A stretch of 64,000 nt of DNA. Origin: Alviniconcha marisindica. Lineage: Eukaryota; Mollusca; Gastropoda; Provannidae. The first letter of the stretch is position 1. Each line of letters starts with the position of its first letter. Position numbers and translations under genes: made by a program. Location of the stretch: positions 380,001 through 444,000 of the forward strand of contig JABMCL010001824.1 in assembly GCA_018857735.1 (NCBI GenBank), written 5' to 3'. Under the pieces are notes generated by a model. The model searched no databases. It was not told the DNA's origin and saw only the letters and a program-made list of their open reading frames with translations. Of this stretch, positions 36,375 to 48,405 are shown one piece after another.

Positions 36375-36687
36375 AAGTAAGTAAACATGATGCTTAACGT
36401 CCACAGAAACCGTAAGGCTTATTAAGGACGGGGAGAGGAGGGGGGTGGGTGGGAGAGGGAGATCATATACCTATCGCTACACTGTCACCACCAGAATGAT
36501 TCCTGCATTAAGGTGGGCAGCGATGAGAGCCATTTTAATGTTTCATTAATTGTGAGGGACAAAGTCACGAGACAGTGTCCACAGACCGCAAAACGTTTCA
36601 AGAGAAAGGAGAGCCGAAGCAGATTCGAACCGAAGTCCCTCTGCTTACCAGCCTATCGCCTTACCGCTAGGCCAAACCGGCTCACCG
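36375..36687 (-). mobile_element. tRNA-derived SINE, full length, with target-site duplication
   Basis: On the minus strand the head contains pol III box A (TGGCCTAGCGG) and box B (GGTTCGAATCT). The body reads through TAATGCAGGAATCATTCTGG to a tail with CTTACGGTTTCTGTGGACGT. CGGCTACTGC flanks both sides (36365-36374 and 36688-36697), a 10-bp target-site duplication. Confidence 0.85.
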
Positions 36688-36979
36688 CGGCTACTGCTAA
36701 TTATTGATCGCTTTTATAGTAATTAGTTTTCTCCTCTCTCGAGCAGACTGAGTGCGTTTCACGCGCATCAGTGCATGCTGGGTTATTTTAGTGTTTGCAT
36801 AATCCACCGACCTCTGACATGTATCACAGGATCTTTGGTTTAAACAAAATGTATTCATTCATCGTAATCATAAGCTGAACAAATAAGCACAGGAAGCACA
36901 AAAGCAGTATGCTTATTTGAGTGTTACACAGGATCTTTAACGTGCGTATGTGATCTGTTTGCACGCTTTACACACGGGG

Positions 36980-37290
36980 TGTGAGCTGGTTTGGCCTAGC
37001 GGTAAGGCGTTAGGCTGGTAAGCGGAAGGACTTCGGTTCGATACCGCTTCGGCTCTCCTTTCTCTTCAAAAAGGTTGTGGTTTGTGGCCACTGTCCTGTG
37101 ACTTTGTCCATCACTTCCTACTGAAACATTAAAATGGCTCTCATCGCTGCCCATCTTAATGCAGGAATCATTCTGGTGGTGACAGTGTAGCGATAGGTAT
37201 ATAATCTGCCTCTCCCCTCACCTCCATACACCCTTCCCCCCGTCCCTAATAAGCCTTATGGTTTCTGTGGACGTTAAGCACCATGTTTAC
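36980..37290 (+). mobile_element. tRNA-derived SINE, full length, with target-site duplication, nested in another repeat
   Basis: Box A TGGCCTAGCGG is at 36992-37002 and box B GGTTCGATACC at 37035-37045. The body matches the minus-strand copy at 36375. The tail ends TAAGCACCATGTTTAC. TTACACACGGGG is duplicated at 36968-36979 and 37291-37302. Removing the SINE rejoins an older repeat of the 'ggatctttaacgtgc' type. Confidence 0.88.
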
Positions 37291-37789
37291 TTACACACGG
37301 GGGATCTCGGTTTACAGTCTTACCCGAAGGACTTGTGTAGAGTCTGCACAGATATTGACTCTGGAGAAATCTCCGGGCGGGCGCAAAGCCTAGCACGTAA
37401 CGGTCACCCGTTCGTGTGGTGACCACGCTCCATCGTGCTTCCCTTGGCTTTCGACAGCGAGTACTCTTGCTAGTTCATTGAAAGAACACACCCCATGAAA
37501 CTCACAGTGAAACAATTTATTTCAAACGTAAGTGATAATAATAAAATTGAAAAAACAACAACAACAACAACACACAATAATAATAATAATATACAATGCT
37601 ATATCACGTGACAATTAAGAGGCTCTCGGCTCTATACATTATCTTATTCTTGTGCTTCTTCCTTTTTGTTTGTTTGTTCTTCTTTTAATCATAAAATTAA
37701 ACTGACTGGACAAATGCTACAGACGCCACACCTGACGCCACGAGACTCGGCAAGGATGAAAAACGATTTATTTCAAACATGTGTAATAA

Positions 37790-37804
37790 TAATAATAATA
37801 ATAA

Positions 37805-37835
<31 letters not shown>

Positions 37836-38110
37836 AAGAAGAAGAAGAACCACTCATATATAACTCCATATCCCGTGAGGAATCAGCCCCCACCCCCTTC
37901 CAACTACACTGTAGATGGTACCATTCAACAAAAACAAACAAAATCATAACATTCAACAGAATGGACAAGTAGTATATATATTCAAACATTCCTACATAGT
38001 AAATAGGCATAATCACGAGTATTACCTGATTACCTGGAGAAGAAAAAGAAAAAAGAAGAAGAAAGAAGAAAAAGTAAAAAGACGAAGAAAGAAAAAGAAA
38101 AAAAGAACCC
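37790..38110. repeat. AAT, AAG and purine-rich simple repeats
   Basis: AAT repeats run into AAG repeats at 37787-37850, and a purine-rich tract covers 38037-38107. The poly-Ser/poly-Arg frames here are artefacts. 37500-37560 and 37760-37800 share GATTTATTTCAAACATG-like sequence. Confidence 0.9.
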
Positions 38111-38353
38111 ACGGCGCTGTACATAAGTTAAAAACACACACCATAAAATGTCGAGGCAGTAGAATGGACAAGTAGTATGTACACACAATACTCAACATTC
38201 CTATTCCCGGTCGTGAGCATCCACCAGCCGCTGGATGGACTTTGCCAAAATGTGTACACAATATATACGAGGGGAGCCCCAAAAGTTCTGGGATACTCGT
38301 TACCAAACCCGTTCAATGGCCTTCGTTGGACTTTTGCGCTGGGGGGTAAATTC

Positions 38354-38580
38354 AGGGTCCAAGGGAGAGGGAGGTTATATACCTGTCGCTACACTGTCAC
38401 CACCAGAATGACTCTTGCATTAAGATGGGCAGCGATGTGAGCTATTTTAATGTTTCATTAATTGTGAGGGATAAAGTCACATGACAGTGTTCACAGACCA
38501 CAACTTTTGAAGAAAAAGGAGAGCCGCAGCGGATTCGAACCGAGGTCCCTCTGCTTACGAGGCCAAACTGCTCACGAACA
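38354..38580 (-). mobile_element. tRNA-derived SINE, tail-truncated copy
   Basis: This is the same family as 36375 and 36980 (GATTCGAACCGAGGTCCCTC in the head, TGTCACCACCAGAATGACTC in the body). It lacks the 'gtggacgt' tail, and the box A region is partly deleted. Adjacent bases at 38265-38300 (ACGAGGGGAGCCCCAAAAGT) resemble a mariner end, weakly. Confidence 0.75.
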
Positions 38581-38689
38581 CGGAGGGACCTTGCCGCAGC
38601 CTTCATTATTGCGACATTAGAGCCACCAACGATGAAAAGGGTGGGCGAAGTGGGTGAGTGAAACGATTCTAATCTAATAGAATAATTAG

Positions 38690-39100
38690 ATAATTCAGTG
38701 ATAATTCAGTAGTTTGAGAGCCTGACTCGTAATCGAAAGGTCCCGGGTTCGAGTCCCGGCAGGACCGGCGCGAAAATTCTCTTCTCCAGGGTCAACTTTC
38801 TGTACTGAGTCTTATTTCGGTATCCGTTCCACCCCCATCGGTTTACCCCAGTAGCATGTAAAAGATCCCGGTCATTCTGCTAAAAGTGCAGGTAGCAGGT
38901 TACAGCTAAACACGCATCCGTATGTGGCTTTGCACGAAGTGACGTGACATGGTGCATGGTTGTATGGTGTAAACAGAACGTGCCGAGACGGCAGCAGTTT
39001 CACGTGGCACCAGTCATGTAACAATTAAACAGCACTGTACGTACACCACTTCGGTGGAAATTCCAAACGCGCTATAAAAAGCTACAGTCGTTCATTTAGA
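38690..39100 (+). mobile_element. second SINE family with tRNA-like head and 'cgctataaaa' end
   Basis: Box B GGTTCGAGTCC lies at 38746-38756, inside a stem-like CCCGGGTTCGAGTCCCGG followed by CAGGACCG, but the box A half is degraded. The body has GTAGCATGTAAAAGATCCCG, and the 3' part ends CGCTATAAAAAGCTACAG. It is not a functional tRNA gene because there is no matching 5' acceptor strand. Confidence 0.65.
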
Positions 39101-40105
39101 ATCACATGCGACAAAAGCGCAGTGAGTCGGCTCGAGAGCGGAGAAAAGCGCTATGATACAGAAGCGATCAAACTCGCAAAGGGTTAAAAGAAACGTTAAT
39201 TTGATGTGACAATACAAAACGTGCATTTTTTTTAAATACTTTAAAAAAAAAAAAAAATGTTTTTCTCTCTCTCGCTTTTATTTATTTTTATTTATATTTA
39301 TATTTATTTATATATTTATTTATTTATTTTTAAATATATAATATTCAGTTTTTGTGTGTGTGTTTGTGTTGTTGTTGTTTTAAATTCTAGAACAGGACTG
39401 GCAAGATCAGATGTGAGAGATGTCGAAAATCCTCACAGCCACAAAGCCATGGTAGTACTCTGGGCTTTCATATTTCGTGGTAACAGCAAGCTCGGACTGT
39501 TTACTGGACAATCTTCGTCCGTAACTATAAAACAACACTACGACCGGTTTGGTTGTCATAATCCGAGCACTAGATCTGAGCACTTTGGATCCAACATTCT
39601 AACTGGATCTAAACGTTGGTGTAACTTCTAAAATCAATGAGAACTGAAATTTCAAACTGTAACCCTTTCACAACATTTTGACATAATTATTATTCAGAAA
39701 TGAGAGAAATGTCTTAAGTAACAAATAAATGAGAACTTAAATTTCACAAACTATAACCCTTTCACAACATTTTGACAATTATTATTCAGAAATGAGAGAA
39801 ATGCATGGTGGGGATTCTTCTTCATTTTGTTTTCATTTTGAAATGTTTTTTGTCCTCGTTTTGCCTTGTCACAGAAAAATTCTGAATGAAATTCTCAGGC
39901 AAACAACCAGTAGGTTCCACACTGATCAAAAACATTTCCAACTGTGAAAACTGCAGATTTAAATAATAATAATAAGCACATTAGCTAGATATATCTATGA
40001 CTTGCATGCGTGAGGCTGAAGGATCACATGCCAAATGACAGCAACAATATGGACAATATGGCTCAGCCCCAAACTGGACAAATGTTACAAAAATACACGT
40101 TTCAT

Positions 40106-40167
<62 letters not shown>

Positions 40168-41766
40168 GTTCTCTCTTCTTCTGTCTTCTCACCTCCATTA
40201 ATATTTTCTTGTCTGTACATATAAATACATCTCTCTCTCTCTCTCTCTCTACCTGTAACATTACCTCACTCCCTTTCTCCATCTACCCTCTCTCTTTTTC
40301 GTCTTCCAATGTTGCTTTATGGCCATACATAATACATTTTACATTACAAATTTCTCTCCTAATATTTATAGAAATGCATGGCGGGAATTCTTCTTCATTT
40401 TGTTTTTTCATTTTGAAATGTTTTTTTATCCTCGTTTGCCTTGTCACAGAAAAATTGCGAACAAAATTCTCAGGCAAACAACCAGTAGGTTCCACATTGA
40501 TCAAAAACACTTCCAAAAACACTTCTGTATATATATACTCCTATTTTCACAGCTCCATTTATTGTCAGTACATCTATACATTATATAAAATATGTGTAAC
40601 ATGACCTCATTAGCACTCTTTTTCTCTGTCAATCCTCTATCATTTTCTTTTTAATTGTAATGTTGCTTTACGTCCAGAGTACATGCTACATTACATATCT
40701 CTCTCCTCCTATCTTCTCAGCTTCATTTACTTTCAGTATATATATATATTTACAAGTATCATTGCCTCACTCTCTTTCTCCAGCTATCCTCTCTCTTCTT
40801 CTTCATCTTCTAATGTTGCATTACGTCCACAGAGACCATAAGGACTATTAGGGACAGGGAGCCCAGGGTGCCCATCTCGACTTTCACACAGCTCCTGAGC
40901 TCTGATCTACTCTCTTTTTATTGTCAATACATATTTAACATCAAATTATACATGAATATAAAACAAAATAATACAGAGGTTTTGAGAACTAATAATGTAT
41001 TGTAAAAGTGCACGTACAGTAAAGGAAAACAACATGAAGCTAACCCCTCATTTGAACTGGTTATCGACAAGAACATTAACTAGAAGAATAAAACATCAAA
41101 CCATTAATCCCTTTATCACTTTCTAGAAATTGAAAAGAAACATTCCTGAAAATCAGCGAGAGACATTTTCTCTCCCATTTATAAACACGTTAAACAAACA
41201 CAAATGAAAAAGGAGGAAGAACTGCGTGTCTTGTTAGTCTTTAGAAACCACCAGCTAGCATAGCTTCCATTCACGTGACGATATCACTGACATTTTTATC
41301 ACGTAAGGGGTCAAGACAAACAAACTGCTTGTATGGGTTTTCTGTCCCAGTAACAATATAATCCTATATAATATGTACATTCAATTATATCCATGTAGAT
41401 TCAATACCATACCACCGATAACTTGAATCAGCATATTTATACAATATTATGTTCAACAGCAAGCCAATCAAAAACATGTTGGGTGGTCCTTTACTGCTGA
41501 GTAAATGGGAAATAGAGGCCAGAGAGTATGTGTGCCAAACAGACTGATAGAAAACCTGTGCACACCTGAAGCCAGGACTGAATTTGGGCCATATGTGCAT
41601 CAGGCAGACACGCTAACGAACACAGGACTGAATCTGGGCCATATGTGCATCAGGCAGACACGCTGACAAACACAGGACTGAAGCCTCTGAGCACTTCACA
41701 TAAGGTCCACATTCTCATCCACCCCTACTTGTTACAGCAGCTGCTAGACTAACATTTCTCGCTGGA
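39100..41766. other. repeat-rich, AT-rich flank downstream of the A20-like gene
   Basis: No coding gene is recognised. The stretch holds a TA microsatellite (40106-40164), two tandem copies of an 80-bp block (39640-39715 and 39725-39800), a 150-bp dispersed duplication (39805-39955 and 40370-40515) and a SINE tail at 40810-40900. The part nearest 41766 should be A20 3' UTR. TTTATT at about 40917 could be its minus-strand polyadenylation signal. Confidence 0.5.
41565..41690. repeat. tandem duplication, about 62-bp unit, in the likely A20 3' UTR
   Basis: GGGCCATATGTGCATCAGGC plus flanks occurs twice (about 41586 and 41637), with a third partial start at 41680. Confidence 0.9.
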
Positions 41767-42428
41767 TTAACACCAACAAGACATTGTGCCTACCCGGTCT
41801 CTTCTTCCCCATAAATTATTCTGCCCATCAACTCGTCGTTGAATCCTCAGGTCTTTGGCACAGCTGTTGCAGAGGCCCCCCTCGCTGCTGTTACCGAAAT
41901 TAGTGCAACTAGGATTGAGACATTTAGCATGATGACCTGCAACTCGCTTATACGTCTCGCCCAGCGAGGGTTCCTCTATCCTGAATCCTTCCACTAGCCC
42001 TGATTCCAAACTGGGGACGGAGGGGGGAGGAACGGGTACCTGACTTGCAGGGAAGAAGCCGGAGGCGGCTGCTTCCGCCGTTCTGTTGAGGGCCGGCGTG
42101 TAGATGGTGGTGGAGGTTGGGGTGATTAGCACCTGGGAGGCGTAGGGGATTTTGATGGTGGTGTCGTTGCGCCGGCCTGCCACGGGGGCGCTGTGGCTGG
42201 GGGTGCTTGAAACCATTGCAAGGTGCTCCTGGTAGTGCGTCCAGCACATGCCGGCCTGCTTGGGATCGCCGAACATGTTGCAGCCAGGGGCAGTGCATGG
42301 CAGACCCTGCCTTCCCATAGCCGTGGGCACAAAGTGGAACTGCGGGGGGACGTTGATGGTGCAGCGCTGGTTCTGGGCCTGAGCTGGGTTGGCTGGGTGA
42401 GTCTGGCGCGTCTCTACTTCCAGTTGCC
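41767..42428 (-). CDS. TNFAIP3: A20-like final exon, zinc fingers 6 and 7
   Basis: The acceptor TGTTCCCGCAG opens QLEVETRQTHPANPAQAQNQ. Finger 6 is CTAPGCNMFGDPKQAGMC-WTH (about 42230-42300), where the fourth ligand is His in place of the usual Cys. Finger 7 is CLNPSCTNFGNSSEGGLCNS-C (about 41850-41915). In vertebrates the last finger binds linear (M1) ubiquitin chains, and this one keeps the FGNxxxGGLCxxC form. The protein ends MSCWC with stop at 41767. Confidence 0.93.
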
Positions 42429-45400
42429 CTGCGGGAACACAGTGTCATTATTCAACCGTCAAAGAACGAAAGAAAGAGCTGCTTTCTATTGATGGGCATG
42501 GTGACAAATGAAGAAACATCACTCAAACAAGGGAAACTTTCATGCAAAGCTTGTACAGGCATGGGGAAAATGGTGTGAGCTGTGTTGGCTTGCTGAATCT
42601 GGCATGCGTCTACTTCCAGCTGTTGTTTGGGGACAGAAAGTCATTTTTCAACCATGAAGGAATGGAACAGCACTTGTGTGTGTGTGTGTGTGTGTGTGTG
42701 CGTGCGTGCGTGCGTGTTTGACAGACATGGTGACAAATGAAGAAACATCATTTAAACAAGGAAAACCTTCATGTAAATCTCCTACAGAAGGTTTGGAAAA
42801 ATGGTTCCACATGCTACCCTCTTACCCAACATAGGCTGGACCCCGGGGTTTGCTGAGGAATGCTAACAAACAAACTAACAACAGAGATCCTTCTTAGCAA
42901 TCCATTGTCTGCCCCCACCCTGTACCTCATATGGCCACTGTGATATTTTGTTGCAGTTATCATCACTTCTGTGCGTTTTTGGTATGTACCGCATGCATTC
43001 AATAACAACAACAAATGTGCGTAAAAGATACACAACAAAGAAGATAAGAATTTATCTCCTCTCCTCTGTCTCATACAAACATGCAGGCACATCTGCACAA
43101 ACACACACACTCACAAAATGACACCCCCCCCCCCCCCCACCCCCAAACTGACCAATCAATCAAACCTATCTATCAAAAGAAAAAAGACCATCTAAAACAA
43201 AAACCACAAAATGAACACAATACCCAAAAAGCAAATTTACATTATTATGAATCCCATAAATTAATGATTCAACATAAAAAATACTGTCATGGTTGACAGT
43301 GCAAGCACCACGACTCACTTTTGAAATGTTGCCCATAGCACCTGGAGCAGAACCCCAGATTTCTGGAATCGCCATAATATGGACATCCTTCTGTTTGACA
43401 AGGCTGTTCCTGTGTGAGACTTTCTGTAATTTAAAAAAAAAATCAACATGATGTAGATATATATATATATTTTCAATCCTAAATAAACATTGCATGAATC
43501 TATAATAATAATCTGTATGATAATAATCTCATGCATTTGTTGCAAATCTAAATAATCATGATTTTTAAAGCAATCATGTTAAATTGAAAGAAATAATTGC
43601 ACTTATATTGCTACTTACATTCATGCATACATTCAAAAAGACAACAGAATGACAACCGGCTAACAGAGTCTACCACCAAGTCAGTGGTTTTCTTTCATTA
43701 GTAGTGGGCTGATAAATATATATATCTCCTCTCACCATAAGGTGCTGGTGCTGATGAGTTACTCAGGTAGCAAAACATGTGTCTGACATACTGATAGGCA
43801 AACAACATAATAATGGTCCCCACCACAATAAGATTTTTGATAACCCCTCTGCTCTCTGCTTGGCATTGTAGGCCAAAAACTGGATTCATCTCCAGGGAAA
43901 ACTGATGCACCCAACAGGCTCTTTACAAAGGGAGTAGGACTCTCCTCATGAACCTTTCTTTGTTTAACCTTTTGTATGTTTTTGATCTGGTTTCAGAATG
44001 CTAACAATCAACTGGTCATTTGTATCATCGGGAGGGGTCAAAGGGGCAGAAAGGTTGGCTGTCGCAAGGGCTTGGGTCGGAGACATTGCCTTGGCAGACA
44101 TCTCTGCAGCAGGATGAGGTGACACAGCTCCGCTCTGTGCCCGGTGCTCTTTGGGCATCTTGGGGTTTCTTTCCCTTCTTAAAGTTAAACCACTTCAAAC
44201 TAAGGGGTTCCACTGCTGAACTAGAACAGTAGAAGCTAAAACTTCCCGTACACTCACCTTGCACAGACGAGCGCACTCCACGTCCCTGCCTGGCCTGACG
44301 CAGTATGTCTTGGCACTGCTGGCAAAGCTTTCCCTCCTGCAGCACCATGTTGCCGCAACCCATGCCAATGCATCTGAATGTGGAGGAGAAGCATCCCTCT
44401 CCTGATGCCACCAAATCACTGCTGCCTAGCGGCTCACCTTCCTGCTTCTCTGGCAAGCCCAGAGGATGGCTCCTGGGGCCCGATGGCATCATCGCTTCCC
44501 TCCTGCCTTTCCAGGCGATTCTCTTGTTGTCATCCAGCCAGTTGCGAACTTTGCTGTTTGAGAAAGGAACCTCACTTGGCAGGTATGTCTGGCTAGATGC
44601 TTTCTTCATCTCTTCAGGTTTGGGTGCATTGGGCTCCAGCCCAAAGGAGGCTGGAGCAGAGCTGGATGTGGAGTTGGTTCTTGTGATCTTCGCTTTCTCC
44701 ACAGTGGGGTTCCTTGGCCTAGCCTCGTCTGTGCCCTGGCCCACGTAGCACTTTCCACACAGGCGGTTGAGCACCGCATCCTCGCTACACGCAGGGTTGC
44801 TGCACCCTTGTTTCAGCTCACCCACAGCACCTCCGGTGATGACAGAGGCCAGGTGGCTCTCTCGCTGCCTGTCTGCTGAAGACAACAGGTTCTGCTCAGG
44901 GACATGGCTCATCGCCGGTTGCTGCTGCTGCTGGGCGCCGGGCAAAGAGAGCGGCTGCTGCTCACTGCTCTGTCCTGGATCTGCTGTCTGTGGCTGTGCT
45001 GTGGATGGCTCGGCGCTGGCCGCAGTCTGGCCAAGAGAGGCTGTGGGATTCTGCGGCTGTGGCTCAGTGGGTGAGGCCATGCCTCCAACCTGGCTGGGAG
45101 AAACAGGTGACGGATGCCCGCTGCCAAACAGCTGCTGGTCATTTGTATCATTGGGTGGGGTCAAAGGGGCAGAAAGGTTGGCTGTCGCAAGGGCTTCGGT
45201 CGGAGACATCGCCTCGGCAGACATCTCCGCAGCAGGATGAGGTGACGCAGCTCCGCTCTGTGCCTGGTGCTCTTGGGGCATCCCAGAACCTGCGCTGGCC
45301 GTGGGAAGGGATCTAACCGATGATGACGTACCCTGACCTGCATTCAGGTCATTAAGCTGGGTGGAGGAGACAGCTCCAAGGCCCTCCTGAGGGACTGGGG

Positions 45401-47288
45401 AGGATGGCAGGGCTGCTGAACCCATGGTACTGCTGGCCGCATTCAAAAACTCAGGGGTAGCAAATGCGGTTGTTGAAGACCCAGAGACTGCCTTCTTTTG
45501 GGCTCTCTTCTGGAGCTTGTCAGCGCACTCATGACAGTAGGGGTAGGTTTGGGTGGAGCAACGGAAACCGCAGCCTTCTTTACACCTCTCATTCATCATG
45601 GACATTTGCAGGCGCTCCTCTTCTGCTGGCATGGATGGCAGTGGAGCAGTGGGGAGGGGTGGGTGGCTTCTGGCAGCAGCCATGCTCTGAGACTCCTTGA
45701 TGCTGTAGTTCCTGAAGCAGCTGCTGCACATCATGGCCAGGTCTGGATCTCCGAAGAACTTGCAGGTTGGCACCACACACTTTTTATCCTTGGAGGGGTT
45801 CAGGCTCATGTTCTGCTGAGTGAAACTCAACACGGGAGTAAAGCTGGGAGGGGGGATGTGAACGGAACTCTGTCTGAACATGCTGGTGCTGTGCAGCGCT
45901 GGGTCTCCAAGGCCGTACTCGTCCACCCCCATCCTCTGCAGCTGCTCTCTCACAACACGCTGAGGGGACGCAGGTGCTTGGCTGAACGTGAACGGATAGG
46001 CTGACTGCTGCAGGGGTTCCTGTCTCACAGCTCCAAACTGGGACGCCCAAGCTGCTTGGCTCTGCAGGTGCTGGGCAGACACGGAGGCCATCTCTTGCTC
46101 GTATCGTCTCCGGCAGTCCTGGATGTAATCCTGCACGAGATTCAACTCGTCAGGCAGGTTGCAGGTCTCAAGCTCTGCGCACAGGATGTTCTGGATCGTT
46201 TCGTTGACCTGCATGACAGTCTCCTTGACCTTCAGGTACTTCCTCAACAGTTCTCCCACCTCCGGCTCCTCTCCCTCCAACAGAAACCTCACCGGCAGCT
46301 GCTCAAATTTCCGATTCACCAATGGAGCGAGGTCTTTCTTCTGAGTTGCGCCAGCCATTGCCTGCTTAGGGTGGTCAGCAAAGAGGAGGGGGCAAAAGTG
46401 ACTGTTAGAGTAGCCAAGGAGGATGGGCGTGCGGTGAGTGTCCCCCCAGTTCCACTCCAGTGGCAGGTAGATGCCCCCCATGTCGTTGTCTTGGAGACTC
46501 ATGCCGCTGAACGTGCGTATGGTGGGGTCTGTCATGATGATGATGGGACGACGCAGGATATTGGCCAAGGTGTAAATGTGAACCGATTCCAAAAAGCGGT
46601 GTGGGACTGCCACCGAGTAGGAGCGATCTGGATCCAGACACTGGCATATCTCTTCCCACTCCGTCTTCATGCTCTGTGAACATTATATACAGACATCTGA
46701 GCGCATGCTCAGTAACAAATAAAACGTTTCCTGTAAGTTCAGCATGCCACAGTAGGGAGCAAGAATCAGTTTAAATTACAGCAAAACTAATGCTGGTCAA
46801 GCAAAGAGGGACTCTCTTGGCATTTAGGAAGAGTAATAATAATATAAATAAATAATTCTTATAAAATGCTGTTCTCTAACCAGAGTTAAACTGACTCACT
46901 GTGCTGTACAAATGTCTTATGACAAAAACCACACTGACATACATTTCAAACAAACAGAATCTTAAATATTGTAGTCTACCATTATCGCCTATCAAACAAT
47001 AACCATGTTACGCACACACACACACACACTCCCACGCACACACACACTCACAGAGAGAGAAAGAAAGAGAGTGAGAGAGAGATGTGCACACCAATCTCCA
47101 CTCATCCACTCAGATACAAAAATTAATAAATAATCAATAGAGAGAGAGAGAGAGAGAGAGGGGGAGAGAGAGATGTGCACACCAATCTCCACTTGTCCAC
47201 TCAGATACAAAAATTAATAAATAATCAATAGAGAGAGAGAGATGTGCACACCAATCTCCACTTGTCCACTCAGATACAAAAATTAATA

Positions 47289-47334
<46 letters not shown>

Positions 47335-47379
47335 TGTGCACACCAATCTCCATCGTCCACTCAGATACAATAATAATAG

Positions 47380-47425
<46 letters not shown>

Positions 47426-47470
47426 TGTGCCACCTTCGTCCACTCAGATACAAAAATTAATAAATAATCA

Positions 47471-47531
<61 letters not shown>

Positions 47532-47795
47532 TGCACCCCAATCTCCACTTGTCCACTCAGATACAAAAATTAGTAACTAATCAAGAGAGAGAGATGACAC
47601 CAATCTCCACTCGTCCACTCAGATACAAAAATTAATAAATAATCAATAAAGAAAGAGAGAAAGAGAGAGAGATGTGCACACCAATCTCCACTCATCCGCT
47701 CAGATACAAAAATTAATAAATAATCAATAGAGAGAGAGAGACGTGCACACCAATCTCCACTCGTCCACTCAGATACAAAAATTAATAAATAATCA

Positions 47796-47850
<55 letters not shown>

Positions 47851-47912
47851 TGCACACCAATCTCCACTCAGATACAAAAATTAATAAATAATCAATAGAG
47901 AGAGAGAGAGAG

Positions 47913-47954
<42 letters not shown>

Positions 47955-48008
47955 TGCACACCAATCTCCACTCGTCCACTCAGATACAAAAATTAATAAA
48001 TACTCAAT

Positions 48009-48066
<58 letters not shown>

Positions 48067-48344
48067 GAGAGAGACAGACAGAGAGCTGTGCACACCAATC
48101 TCCACTCGTCCACTCAGATACAAAAATTAATAAACAATCAATAGAGAGAGAGATGTGCACACCAATCTCCACTCAGATACAAAAATTAATAAATAATCAA
48201 TAAAAAAAGAGAGAGAGAGAGAGAGATGTGCACACCAATCTCCACTCATCCACTCAGATACAAAAATTAATAAATAATCAATAGAGAGAGAGAGATGTGC
48301 ACACCAATCTCCACTCGTCCACTCAGATACAAAATAAATAATCA

Positions 48345-48405
<61 letters not shown>

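Noticed and set aside
37768..38124. 118-residue minus-strand ORF with poly-Ser and poly-Phe
   Set aside because: It is a translation of AAG/AAT simple repeats and a purine tract.
38262..38300. mariner transposon end
   Set aside because: ACGAGGGGAGCCCCAAAAGT only loosely resembles known mariner ends and no second end or transposase was found.
38700..38770. tRNA-Thr-like gene
   Set aside because: The T-arm and B box look good, but the 5' acceptor strand and D-arm do not fold and the sequence continues as a SINE body.
44767..45240. 157-residue plus-strand ORF and other plus-strand ORFs over 44300-46680
   Set aside because: They are shadows of the A20-like exon on the minus strand, which has clear domains.
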